A DNA stretch of 64,000 nucleotides from positions 21,371 to 85,370 of the forward strand of contig NZ_CAMLDX010000003.1 of NCBI RefSeq assembly GCF_946478885.1, in the 5' to 3' direction. Of this stretch, positions 37,535 to 45,634 are shown one piece after another. A program made the position numbers and the translations under genes. Position 1 is the stretch's first letter, and each line of letters starts with the position of its first letter. The notes under the pieces are model-generated. The model did not search any database. It saw only the letters and a list, made by a program, of their open reading frames with translations, and was not told the origin of the DNA. The stretch is from an uncultured Bacillus sp. (GTDB taxonomy: Bacteria > Bacillota > Bacilli > Bacillales_B > DSM-18226).

Positions 37535-38377
37535 TTGCCTGAATTACCGGAAGTAGAAACAATAGTCCGTACGCTGCGGGAACTGGTGCTTCAGAAACAA
37601 ATTCGTTCGGTAACTGTGTCATGGCCGAAAATCATTAAGTATCCTGTCGATATTGAGCAATTTACAGATGCCTTATGCGGTCAGACGATTATGGAGATTA
37701 ATAGAAGAGGGAAATTTCTAATTTTTTATACAGAGTTATTTGCTCTCGTATCTCATTTACGGATGGAAGGAAGGTATGTACATTCTCAATCCGGGGAGCC
37801 TGTTGATAAGCACACACATGTAATTTTTCATTTTCTGGACGGAACTGAACTGCGGTATCGGGATGTTCGTAAATTTGGCACGATGCACTTATATCGCAAG
37901 GGGGAGGAATTGAAGCTTCTCCCATTATCCCGGCTCGGTCCTGAACCATTGGGGGAACAGTTTGATGTTCAGGAGCTTTTTCAAAAATTATCAAAGAAAA
38001 ATCGCAATATCAAATCGGTCCTTTTAGATCAAACGGTATTGGCCGGCCTTGGTAACATCTATGTGGATGAAGCCTTGTTTAAAGCCCACATCCATCCGGA
38101 AAGAATTGCCCAAACCCTTTCCAGAAAGGAGGTTCGGACACTTTATGACCAAATCATTGCGACATTATCAGAAGCCGTGAAAAAGGGAGGAAGTACAGTC
38201 CGAACTTATGTAAATTCGCAAGGGCAAATGGGAATGTTTCAACTGGAACATAATGTATACGGGCGTAAAGGGGAACCCTGCAAGGTCTGCGGGACATCGC
38301 TTGAGAGGATTGTTGTCGGTGGGCGGGGGACTGTTTTTTGTCCTAAGTGTCAGAAAAAAAGCACAAAGAAGAATTGA
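37535..38377 (+). CDS. mutM: Formamidopyrimidine-DNA glycosylase
   Basis: A 280-residue Fpg/MutM glycosylase/AP lyase, removing 8-oxoguanine and ring-opened purines. The start PELPEVETI supplies the catalytic N-terminal proline and Glu; Lys60 in NRRGKFLIF is the conserved base-recognition-site Lys, and the H2TH helix region contains LAGLGNIYVDEALF. The C-terminal zinc finger is CKVC-x16-CPKC. TTG at 37535 follows GAGGAGGGA at five bases. It is the second gene after polA, as in B. subtilis, and the order polA-mutM-ytaF-coaE suggests one operon. Confidence 0.97.
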   Translation: MPELPEVETIVRTLRELVLQKQIRSVTVSWPKIIKYPVDIEQFTDALCGQTIMEINRRGKFLIFYTELFALVSHLRMEGRYVHSQSGEPVDKHTHVIFHFLDGTELRYRDVRKFGTMHLYRKGEELKLLPLSRLGPEPLGEQFDVQELFQKLSKKNRNIKSVLLDQTVLAGLGNIYVDEALFKAHIHPERIAQTLSRKEVRTLYDQIIATLSEAVKKGGSTVRTYVNSQGQMGMFQLEHNVYGRKGEPCKVCGTSLERIVVGGRGTVFCPKCQKKSTKKN

Positions 38378-38389
38378 TTAACAATCATA

Positions 38390-38435
38390 AGGCTCTCTTC
38401 ATAAACTACTGTAGTTGTTTATGGGGAAGGAGCCT
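38390..38435 (+). promoter_or_regulatory. Hairpin covering the ytaF ribosome-binding site
   Basis: AGGCTC (38390-38395) pairs with GAGCCT (38430-38435), CTTC with GAAG and ATAAAC with GTTTAT, giving at least 16 pairs in a long imperfect stem. The ytaF Shine-Dalgarno AAGGAG (38427-38432) is inside the right arm. Translation of ytaF should therefore be low unless the stem is opened. Confidence 0.55.
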
Positions 38436-38441
38436 AATTCA

Positions 38442-39083
38442 ATGTTACAATCATTCTCACTCACACTTTTTTTGTTGGCTTTGGCTGTCAGTTTAGACAG
38501 CTTTAGTGTTGGTTTCACATATGGACTAAGGAAGATGCGAATTCCTTTTAAGTCGATTCTAATTATTGCTGGGTGTTCTGCTGCTGCGTTGATGATTGCT
38601 ATGTTTTTAGGTCATCTTATTGAGCAGTTAATATCGCCAGTATTGGCGGAGAAAATGGGCGGTGTCATCTTAATAGTCATTGGAGGATGGATTATCTATC
38701 AGTTTTTCCGCCCAGATAAGGAAAAAGACGGACTGCTTCATGAGAAAATGATTGTTAATTTAGAAATAAAATCGCTTGGCCTGGTTATTAACATTTTACG
38801 AAAGCCGATGAGCGCTGATTTTGACCAATCCGGAACGATCACCGGACTGGAAGCCATTTTGCTTGGGGCGGCTCTTTCATTAGATGCCTTTGGAGCGGGG
38901 ATAGGAGCGGTGATGCTTGGATTTTCTCCTGTTTATCTGGCTTTAACCGTTGCTATATTAAGCTCATTGCTTGTTTTTCTCGGAATGCGCATTGGAGCTT
39001 TTTTATCGCAGGTCTCCTGGTTACAGAAATTCTCATTTTTACCGGGAATCCTGTTGATTATAATAGGAATATGGAAAATTTAG
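38442..39083 (+). CDS. ytaF: YtaF, MntP-like sporulation membrane protein
   Basis: A 213-residue integral membrane protein of the MntP/YtaF family with six predicted helices. The repeated family motif LAVSLDSFSVGF near the start (about 11-22) recurs as AALSLDAFGAGIGAV in the second half (about 144-158), the internal duplication that in MntP forms a manganese exporter; whether YtaF carries manganese is not known. I start at ATG 38442, nine bases after AAGGAG; a TTG nine codons upstream is less likely. In B. subtilis it is a sporulation-associated gene in the same place between mutM and coaE. Confidence 0.9.
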   Translation: MLQSFSLTLFLLALAVSLDSFSVGFTYGLRKMRIPFKSILIIAGCSAAALMIAMFLGHLIEQLISPVLAEKMGGVILIVIGGWIIYQFFRPDKEKDGLLHEKMIVNLEIKSLGLVINILRKPMSADFDQSGTITGLEAILLGAALSLDAFGAGIGAVMLGFSPVYLALTVAILSSLLVFLGMRIGAFLSQVSWLQKFSFLPGILLIIIGIWKI

Positions 39084-39108
39084 CTGCTATAAGGAAAGGA
39101 AAAGGAAT

Positions 39109-39723
39109 ATGCCACTAGTTATTGGATTGACCGGCGGGATTGCCAGCGGAAAAAGTACGGTATCACATATACTGGAGGAATTGGGGATAACTGTTATCGA
39201 TGCTGATATCGAAGCGAGGATGGCAGTTGATCCTGGAGAGAAGGCCTACAATCAAATTGTAGCTCATTTTGGAAAGAGCATTCTTCTTGAAGATGGAACG
39301 ATCAACCGTGCTAAATTAGGCGAAATTATTTTTAATCATAAAGAAGAGCGAATAGCACTAAATGGAATTGTTCATCCGGCAGTTAGGGAGAGGATGAATG
39401 TCAAAAAGCAAGAAGCGGTGAAGAGAAACGAACCGCTTATTATCATGGATATACCTTTGTTATTTGAAAGCGGATTAACGGATCAGGTGGAGCGTTCGTT
39501 ATTAATCTATATCGATGAAGCGACTCAGTTGAAAAGACTGAAGGAGCGTAATCAGTATAGCGAACAAGAGGCGATGGCGCGCATTCAATCACAGATGCCA
39601 TTAAAAGAAAAAAGAACTCTTGCTGATGCAGTAATCGATAACTCAGGTACATTGGAAGAGACCAGGAGACAACTATACCAAATATTGAAGGAATGGGGAT
39701 ATATAGTTAAAGAAGAGGAATAA
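39109..39723 (+). CDS. coaE: Dephospho-CoA kinase
   Basis: A 204-residue kinase for the last step of coenzyme A synthesis, phosphorylating the 3'-hydroxyl of dephospho-CoA. The P-loop GLTGGIASGKST covers residues 6-17; DADIEAR and the lid-region LIIMDIPLLFESGL segment are typical. The ATG at 39109 follows AAGGAAAGGAAAAGG. B. subtilis CoaE is 197 residues. It closes the polA-mutM-ytaF-coaE group, with a terminator just after its stop codon. Confidence 0.96.
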   Translation: MPLVIGLTGGIASGKSTVSHILEELGITVIDADIEARMAVDPGEKAYNQIVAHFGKSILLEDGTINRAKLGEIIFNHKEERIALNGIVHPAVRERMNVKKQEAVKRNEPLIIMDIPLLFESGLTDQVERSLLIYIDEATQLKRLKERNQYSEQEAMARIQSQMPLKEKRTLADAVIDNSGTLEETRRQLYQILKEWGYIVKEEE

Positions 39724-39739
39724 ACCTCTTTTTTTTTAT
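39713..39739 (+). terminator. Terminator of the polA-coaE operon
   Basis: AAGAGG pairs with CCTCTT around a six-base loop that holds the coaE stop codon, followed by a long T-run. Confidence 0.85.
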
Positions 39740-39795
39740 GTCCTTATATCCGTGACCGTTGTTTTGCATTACATTAAAGGAAGAATTGTCTCGAA

Positions 39796-39883
39796 AGCAA
39801 AGGTGTCAGGCACTATTATAAAGTATCAAATATCACTTTGTATAAGTCTGCACTGAATATCGCTCAATGGTAGATGCCTGATC
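39796..39883. repeat. Dispersed palindromic repeat, copy C (degenerate)
   Basis: GCAAAGGTGTCAGGCA at the left and AGATGCCTGAT at the right frame a middle with TTGTATAAGTCTGCACTGAATATC, which corresponds to the middle of copy E at 50351. It lies in the same orientation as E and opposite to A and D. The outer arms are lost. It occupies the 329-base gap before gapB. Confidence 0.7.
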
Positions 39884-39969
39884 TCGTAAGGGTCCGTTGA
39901 TTGGCATCATATAAGGAATTTGCATTATATAAATAACATTAAAAAAGACATATTAAATAACTTTATATA

Positions 39970-39998
39970 GTCACAAATGCAAGTGAATGTGTTATACT
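39970..39998 (+). promoter_or_regulatory. gapB promoter with overlapping CcpN box
   Basis: GTCACA (39970-39975), 17-bp spacer and TATACT (39993-39998). TGTGTTATACT (39988-39998) matches the CcpN consensus TRTGHYATAYW at all 11 positions and covers the -10. CcpN represses gluconeogenic gapB and pckA in glucose-grown B. subtilis. Confidence 0.7.
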
Positions 39999-40052
39999 AA
40001 TTACGTGAGAAAAACGATAAAAGTATAACGTTATTGTGGAAGGAGCCGAAGT

Positions 40053-41087
40053 ATGAAGGCGAGAATTGCGATTAATGGTTTTGGAAGAATTGGAAGAATG
40101 GTTTTTAGAAAAGCGATTCTTGAAGATAATCTTGAAATTGTAGCAGTAAATGCCAGTTATCCGGCAGAAACACTTGCTCATTTAATAAAATATGATACTG
40201 TACATGGCAGATTCAATGGTGAAGTTAAAGCAGAAGAGAATGCGCTTGTAGTAAACGGGAAACGTGTTCAATTATTAAATAACCGTAATCCGGAAGAACT
40301 GCCTTGGAAAGAATTAAATATTGATATCGTCATTGAAGCAACCGGCAAGTTTAATGCTCGTGATAAGGCAGCACTTCATTTAAATGCCGGAGCTAAAAAA
40401 GTGGTGTTGACAGCTCCTGGAAAAAATGAAGATGTTACTGTCGTTATGGGTGTGAATCAAGAAGTGCTAAATATTTCTGAGCATGATGTTATTTCGAATG
40501 CTTCTTGTACAACAAATTGTTTAGCACCTGTTGCGAAAGTGCTAGATCATTATTTTGGTATTGAAAATGGATTAATGACAACTGTCCATGCTTATACAAA
40601 TGATCAAAATAATATCGATAACCCTCATAAAAAGGATTTAAGAAGAGCACGTGCCTGCGCACAATCCATCATTCCAACATCAACTGGTGCAGCTAAAGCT
40701 TTGGCTCTTGTTTTGCCGCAGTTAAAAGGAAAGCTACATGGCATGGCATTACGTGTTCCAACACCAAATGTGTCTTTAATTGATTTGGTTGTCGATTTAA
40801 AGCGTGAAGTAACGAAGGAAGAAATCAATGATGTATTTTATAAGGAAGCTCAAGGCGAATTAAAAGGTATTTTAGATATTACAGATGAGCCTTTAGTATC
40901 CGTTGATTTTAATACAAATGAACATTCAGCTATTGTGGATGGGCTATCTACAATGGTTATTGGAACAAATAAAGTGAAAGTACTAGCTTGGTATGATAAT
41001 GAATGGGGCTATTCCTGCCGCGTAGTTGACTTAGTGAAATACGTTGCCTCTGAGCTCTATAAATCATCTGCAGTGAATGCAGGATAA
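40053..41087 (+). CDS. gapB: Glyceraldehyde-3-phosphate dehydrogenase, gluconeogenic GapB type
   Basis: A 344-residue type I GAPDH with the nucleophile Cys152 in SNASCTTNC, catalytic-region VHAYTNDQNNIDNPHKKDLRRARA, and NEWGYSCRVVD at the end. Instead of the DLTD segment that fixes NAD in glycolytic GapA, the second strand reads VNASYPAETLAHL, and the S-loop carries the GapB-type HKKDLRR; both point to the NADP-preferring, gluconeogenic enzyme. The ATG follows GGAAGGAG. The CcpN box over its promoter implies repression on glucose. In B. subtilis gapB is followed by speD; here a terminator follows and speD is absent. Confidence 0.95.
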   Translation: MKARIAINGFGRIGRMVFRKAILEDNLEIVAVNASYPAETLAHLIKYDTVHGRFNGEVKAEENALVVNGKRVQLLNNRNPEELPWKELNIDIVIEATGKFNARDKAALHLNAGAKKVVLTAPGKNEDVTVVMGVNQEVLNISEHDVISNASCTTNCLAPVAKVLDHYFGIENGLMTTVHAYTNDQNNIDNPHKKDLRRARACAQSIIPTSTGAAKALALVLPQLKGKLHGMALRVPTPNVSLIDLVVDLKREVTKEEINDVFYKEAQGELKGILDITDEPLVSVDFNTNEHSAIVDGLSTMVIGTNKVKVLAWYDNEWGYSCRVVDLVKYVASELYKSSAVNAG

Positions 41088-41115
41088 GAATCATCACAGC
41101 AACATAACCGATAAT

Positions 41116-41150
41116 AAAGAGGTGCAGTCATCATCTGCACCTCTTTATTT
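41116..41150 (+). terminator. Terminator of gapB
   Basis: AAAGAGGTGCAG pairs perfectly over 12 bp with CTGCACCTCTTT around a seven-base loop, followed by a broken T-run. Confidence 0.9.
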
Positions 41151-41223
41151 ATGAAGAATACTTGTACTGCTCCTTTCTTTTTAATAAGATAGAAGAAAGG
41201 AAATTTTATTCGGAGTTGATTAT

Positions 41224-41685
41224 ATGAGATGTCCTTCATGCCAAAATAATAATACTCGTGTTGTCGATTCCCGTCCCGTAGATGAGTACAGATCGATTCG
41301 CAGGAGAAGAGAATGTGAAAAATGCGGTTATCGATTTACAACTTTTGAAAAAGTGGAAGAAACACCGCTGATTGTTGTAAAAAAAGACGGCATTAGAGAG
41401 GAATTCAGCCGGGAAAAGGTTTTACGCGGTTTAATTAGAGCTTGTGAGAAACGACCTGTTTCATTAAATGAGTTGGAAAATATTGTTTCAGATGTTGAAA
41501 AGGAATTGAGAAATCAAGGCGGTTCTGAAGTGAAGAGTGAAGCGATCGGTGAAATGGTCATGGACCGACTCTCAGGGGTAGATGAGGTTGCGTATGTCCG
41601 TTTCGCATCCGTTTATCGGCAATTTAAAGATATAAATGTATTCATTGAGGAATTAAAAGAATTAATCAAAAAGGAGCAATCATGA
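41224..41685 (+). CDS. nrdR: Ribonucleotide reductase repressor NrdR
   Basis: A 153-residue NrdR. The N-terminal zinc ribbon has Cys3, Cys6, Cys31 and Cys34, and residues about 49-139 form the ATP-cone that senses ATP/dATP, so the protein can repress nrd genes when deoxynucleotides are high. [27 protein letters not shown] is nearly invariant in the family and is recognisable here. The ATG at 41224 has GGAG upstream. It is the first gene before dnaB-dnaI, as in B. subtilis; a terminator-like hairpin lies between. Confidence 0.97.
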   Translation: MRCPSCQNNNTRVVDSRPVDEYRSIRRRRECEKCGYRFTTFEKVEETPLIVVKKDGIREEFSREKVLRGLIRACEKRPVSLNELENIVSDVEKELRNQGGSEVKSEAIGEMVMDRLSGVDEVAYVRFASVYRQFKDINVFIEELKELIKKEQS

Positions 41686-41761
41686 GGCCGGCTCAAAAAC
41701 TGGGGGCCAGATGACGCATACAAATCCGGATAAATGAAGGCGGTGTATATTGCATGCGTTG

Positions 41762-41798
41762 CGGGGTCAGCCCTTGTATGGGTTTGCCTCTTTTTTTT
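41762..41798 (+). terminator. Probable terminator between nrdR and dnaB
   Basis: GGGGTCAGCCC pairs with GGGTTTGCCTC (one mismatch and three G-T pairs) around TTGTAT, followed by eight T. It may be a partial attenuator before dnaB. Just upstream ATACA/TGTAT and ACGCAT/ATGCGT form a second, looser stem (41714-41760). Confidence 0.7.
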
Positions 41799-41834
41799 CA
41801 AATATGTGATTAAGTAAATGAAAGGTTGACATGT

Positions 41835-43235
41835 ATGACGCAGCATTGGCAAGAATTATTACCTATTGATCGCTATGTCGTCACTGCCAATGGTCTTCTA
41901 CACGATTATGATCGGAAAGTACTTACCTTTTTATATCAGCCGCTGATTGGCGCCGGCTGTCTAAGCCTCTATATGACATTGTGGGCTGAAATGGAGGAAA
42001 ACCGACTATGGTCGGAATCCCATTCACATCATAGTTTAATGAATTTTATGGATATGAATTTGAATGAAATCTATCAAAATCGTATAAAACTGGAAGGAAT
42101 TGGTCTGCTGAAAACCTTTGTGAAAAAGGATGAGCAAAAAAGGTCATTTGTTTATGAATTGCAGCCACCGCTCTCACCTGCAAAATTTTTATTTGACAGC
42201 ATGTTGAATATTTATTTATACAGGAAAATCGGCAAGGCACAGTTTTCCAGAATTAAACGATTTTTTAGCGAGCAGAAATTTAATGAAGCGGATTATCAGC
42301 ATATTACTAAGGCTTTTCAGGATGTGTTCTCTTCCGCACATCCCAGTGCATTGTCATATCACGATGAGGTAAATCAGGATTTAAAGGAATCTGATTCATA
42401 TGTTTTTATTGACAGACAACAACCCAATCATGTTAAGGCGGAAGCAATTGATTTTAATTTTGAATTGCTGCTCGAAGGCCTGCATGAAAATCTGATATCC
42501 AAAAGTGCGTTCACGGAGCCTGTTAAAGAAGCCATCAGCATGCTTGCTTTTTTATACGGGATTGATCCGATTCAAATGAAGAATATTGTCATCAGTGCAA
42601 TTGAAGAGGATAATACGATTAATCTTGAGGAATTAAGGAAATCGGCCCGTGACTGGTATCAATTTGAACATTTTGATCAATTACCTATGTTGATAGAGAG
42701 AACCCAGCCAATCATTTATCAATCTCCTGCGAAAGAACCTGAAACAAAGGAAGAAAAATTAATTCATTATTTTGAGACCACTTCTCCATTGGAATATTTA
42801 AGGGATATTTCAAGCGGCAGTGAACCTTCCAAGGCAGATATTAAATTAATCGAGGATATTATGTTTTATCAAAAACTAAATCCCGGAGTCGTTAATGTCT
42901 TAATTGATATGGTGATGCGGTTGTCTGATATGAAACTAAACAAAAGCTATGTGGAAAAAATCGCAGGTCATTGGGCAAGGAAAAAGATTAAAACGGTAAA
43001 AGAGGCCATGGAATTAGCAAAGGCAGAACATCGAAAAAATATTGAAAGAGAGCCTGGGAAAAAAGTTTCTTCGTCAAACTACTATAAGAAAAATCCGGTG
43101 CGCACCGAGCTGTTGCCTGACTGGTTTAAAGAAGATGATTCAGGAGATACGGAATCGGCTCCGAAGAAGAAAAGTAATGAGCAGGAATTAACAAAGCAGG
43201 AAATTGATGAGATGTTAAAAAAATTACGCTCATAG
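41835..43235 (+). CDS. dnaB: Replication initiation / primosome protein DnaB (Gram-positive type)
   Basis: A 466-residue DnaB of Bacillus, not the helicase of that name in E. coli. With DnaD and DnaI it loads the DnaC helicase at oriC and restart sites and ties the origin to the membrane. The N-terminal winged-helix region (about 1-115; LTFLYQPLIGAGCLSLYMTLW) and two DDBH2 helical modules (about 200-300 and 315-410) with the YxxxIxxxW-like ending are recognisable, followed by a charged tail. I start at ATG 41835 rather than the TTG at 41826. It is 13 bases from dnaI, so the two are co-expressed. Confidence 0.94.
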   Translation: MTQHWQELLPIDRYVVTANGLLHDYDRKVLTFLYQPLIGAGCLSLYMTLWAEMEENRLWSESHSHHSLMNFMDMNLNEIYQNRIKLEGIGLLKTFVKKDEQKRSFVYELQPPLSPAKFLFDSMLNIYLYRKIGKAQFSRIKRFFSEQKFNEADYQHITKAFQDVFSSAHPSALSYHDEVNQDLKESDSYVFIDRQQPNHVKAEAIDFNFELLLEGLHENLISKSAFTEPVKEAISMLAFLYGIDPIQMKNIVISAIEEDNTINLEELRKSARDWYQFEHFDQLPMLIERTQPIIYQSPAKEPETKEEKLIHYFETTSPLEYLRDISSGSEPSKADIKLIEDIMFYQKLNPGVVNVLIDMVMRLSDMKLNKSYVEKIAGHWARKKIKTVKEAMELAKAEHRKNIEREPGKKVSSSNYYKKNPVRTELLPDWFKEDDSGDTESAPKKKSNEQELTKQEIDEMLKKLRS

Positions 43236-43248
43236 GAGGTGAAGATGT

Positions 43249-44175
43249 TTGGAAAAAATTAATGATACGCTCAAGCGTTTAGTCGGTAACGAAAATTTTC
43301 AAAAAAAATACAGAGAGATGCGGGAGCAGATATTAAAAGACCCTGATGTACAGTCTTTTCTCCAGGCGCACCAGGACGAAGTGTCCCCGGAGATGATTGA
43401 GAGAAGCTTAATGAAGTTATACGAATACGGGAATCAAAGCAAGCAATGTCAGAAATGTCAGGGACTTGACCATTGTATAAACTTAATGCAAGGTTATTCT
43501 CCTGAGCTTGTAATCTCAAGAGGATCGATTGAAGTCCATTATGGAAAGTGCCCAAGGAAGATCCTCGAAGAAGAAAGAAAAAGAAATGAAAAACTTATAA
43601 AAAGTATGCATGTACCAAAGGATATTTTACAAGCTACTTTTGACAATATCGATACGAACGGAAGATCAGAGGCTATCCGAAAGTCATTTGCTTTTGTATC
43701 GAACTATAAAAATGGTCTTTCAACAAAAGGTCTATATATCCATGGCGAATTTGGAGTCGGAAAATCCTATCTTCTCGGTGCGATTGCGAACGAATTAGTG
43801 AAGCATAAAGTAGCATCGATGATTGTTTATGTCCCTGAGTTGTTCCGAGAATTAAAAAGCGCGATTGGTGATGCAACCTTGAATGAGAAATTAGAGGCCA
43901 TCAAACGAGAGCCTGTCCTCATGCTTGATGATATTGGCGCGGAATCGATGTCCAGCTGGGTAAGAGATGAAATTCTCGGACCTATTTTGCAGTTTAGAAT
44001 GCTCGAAAATTTACCAACATTTTTTTCTTCTAATTTTGATTTTAAGAGACTTGAGCATCATCTGACTTACAGTCAGCGCGGGGAAGAGGAAAAGCTGAAG
44101 GCACGCCGCATGATGGAAAGAATCAAATATTTAGCCGAACCTGTAATAGTAGAAGGAAGAAATCGACGTCATTAA
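43249..44175 (+). CDS. dnaI: Helicase loader DnaI
   Basis: A 308-residue AAA+ helicase loader. The N-terminal zinc-binding helicase-contact domain contains Cys67, Cys70, Cys76/His75 and Cys101. The ATPase domain has Walker A GEFGVGKS (166-173) and Walker B VLMLDDIGAE, with an Arg-finger region near the end. It loads the replicative helicase together with DnaB and DnaD. The start is TTG at 43249, seven bases after AGGAGGTG; an ATG four bases earlier is out of frame. B. subtilis DnaI is 311 residues. Confidence 0.96.
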   Translation: MEKINDTLKRLVGNENFQKKYREMREQILKDPDVQSFLQAHQDEVSPEMIERSLMKLYEYGNQSKQCQKCQGLDHCINLMQGYSPELVISRGSIEVHYGKCPRKILEEERKRNEKLIKSMHVPKDILQATFDNIDTNGRSEAIRKSFAFVSNYKNGLSTKGLYIHGEFGVGKSYLLGAIANELVKHKVASMIVYVPELFRELKSAIGDATLNEKLEAIKREPVLMLDDIGAESMSSWVRDEILGPILQFRMLENLPTFFSSNFDFKRLEHHLTYSQRGEEEKLKARRMMERIKYLAEPVIVEGRNRRH

Positions 44176-44205
44176 TGCGGCCTGATTATGGCTGCATTTT
44201 TTTTT
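44174..44205 (+). terminator. Terminator of nrdR-dnaB-dnaI
   Basis: AATGCGGCC pairs with GGCTGCATT around a loop of about seven bases, followed by nine T. Confidence 0.9.
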
Positions 44206-44281
44206 GGCCTGTGTATACTTCTAATTTGGTCAAGTACTCCATATATATGTTATCAGATATATATATAAGGAGGGATTTGAG

Positions 44282-45163
44282 TTGATTGAAATCCATTTCC
44301 GACATAAAGTGGATGCTCAGTTGCTGCATTCTTTTTTACAGCAGCAATTACCGGATACATCAATTGGGGAATATTCTCTTTATTACGAAGATTCACATAT
44401 AGTTCGTTGCCGGCATAAAAGCAGTAAAAAAGATGAGCTTTTTCGGTGGACAAAAATGGGATTATGCCACTTTATTATGAAGGTGAAGCTGAATGATTGG
44501 TTGAAAAATATCTTGGTTGCCTATTACTATCGTGATGAAGAGGAACAGCAGCAGATTATTGAGATTACTCATTCCATCATTGAAGGGAAAAATGCCGAAT
44601 TGAATGCGTTCCTGCCAAAATTGAATTTGAAAGAACATCTATTAATGTTGATTCATGAGTGGTTGAGGGAACAGTCTATTTTTTCTTTTGATCATTTTAT
44701 AAAATTCAGGCTGCGTTCTGTGATGAATGAGTTAGAGAAATATGTGGAATTGTCTCTCGATGAATATAAAATGGAGCAGGAATATCAAGTATTTATTCAA
44801 AAACTGCGGGAATTTTTGAGCAAGCGGAAACCAAAGCTGCAGAATCTCCATTTGCTGTTTGATGAAGGCATTACATTTTATAATGATCATTTTGCGGAAA
44901 TGAAACGTGGGGAATTAATAGGGATGATTGACAGAAGACTGTTAATCAATCATCCGGTTTATATTGATTCTGTAACCATTGCACCGCTTTTATCCATCGC
45001 ACCTTCTAATATTCATTTATATACAAATGATTTAGAACAGCCGCTTATTCGTACAATCAGGAATATTTTTGAGGAAAGAGTCATTTGTAAACCGCCTGCT
45101 GCCTTTGATGAAATGAGAAAGAGATATTATTCGCTTTCAATGAAAAAAGATAAGTACTCTTGA
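44282..45163 (+). CDS. ytxC: YtxC, putative sporulation protein
   Basis: A 293-residue soluble protein matching YtxC (about 280 residues in B. subtilis), placed between dnaI and thrS as there. Predicted mostly helical, with the family segments HDHF-like FDHFIKFRLRSVMNELEKYVE (about 134-156) and the EGITFYNDH stretch. It has no recognised catalytic motif; it is described as a sporulation protein by association only. The start is TTG at 44282 after AAGGAGGG. The thrS -35 element overlaps its stop codon. Confidence 0.85.
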   Translation: MIEIHFRHKVDAQLLHSFLQQQLPDTSIGEYSLYYEDSHIVRCRHKSSKKDELFRWTKMGLCHFIMKVKLNDWLKNILVAYYYRDEEEQQQIIEITHSIIEGKNAELNAFLPKLNLKEHLLMLIHEWLREQSIFSFDHFIKFRLRSVMNELEKYVELSLDEYKMEQEYQVFIQKLREFLSKRKPKLQNLHLLFDEGITFYNDHFAEMKRGELIGMIDRRLLINHPVYIDSVTIAPLLSIAPSNIHLYTNDLEQPLIRTIRNIFEERVICKPPAAFDEMRKRYYSLSMKKDKYS

Positions 45164-45188
45164 TTTTCCATTCATTAATGACTATAAT
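45160..45188 (+). promoter_or_regulatory. SigA promoter of the thrS T-box transcript
   Basis: TTGATT (45160-45165), 17-bp spacer, perfect TATAAT (45183-45188). Transcription would start near 45195, giving a leader of about 440 bases. Confidence 0.8.
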
Positions 45189-45289
45189 ACAGTACATAAT
45201 GAGATAAGCAGAAGCGCTATGTCTTCATCATCAAGCAGGCACTGCTTGTGACAGCTAACTACGTTTATTAACAGCAATATTTGCTTAAT

Positions 45290-45576
45290 ATGATGAAAAG
45301 TAATGACGAGGACAAGAGTATTCTTTTACGATGAATAGAGAGGGAAGTCATGGCTGGAAGCTTCCTGATACGATTAGATTACTTACCACCTCCAAACTTC
45401 AACCGGGAAAAAACGAACAACAGATGCAGGCAGATGTATCAAACGTTTAAGTATCGGAAGACGGCATATAACCGTTATCAGACTCCAAAGTCATTTTTTG
45501 CATGTTCGCAATAATGAGAAGTAGGGTGGAACCACGTGTATAATAGCTCGTCCCTTATGAGGGAGGGGCTTTTTTA
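45290..45576 (+). promoter_or_regulatory. T-box riboswitch of thrS
   Basis: The T-box sequence AGGGTGGAACCACG (45523-45536) pairs with uncharged tRNA CCA ends. Stem I carries GAGAGGGAAG and GGCTGGAAGC in its apical part, and the specifier is probably ACC (45385-45387, followed by A), a threonine codon. The terminator arms AGCTCGTCCCT and AGGGAGGGGCT with a T-run are at 45545-45575. Low Thr-tRNA charging therefore allows thrS transcription. The 471-base gap between ytxC and thrS is filled by this element and its promoter. Confidence 0.93.
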
Positions 45577-45634
45577 TGTTTACATAGGGATTTTACGTCA
45601 TTTTCTTTTATCAACAAAGGAGGAAAATAAACAA

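Noticed and set aside
45536..45634. N-terminal extension of thrS upstream of 45635
   Set aside because: It runs through the T-box antiterminator and terminator arms.
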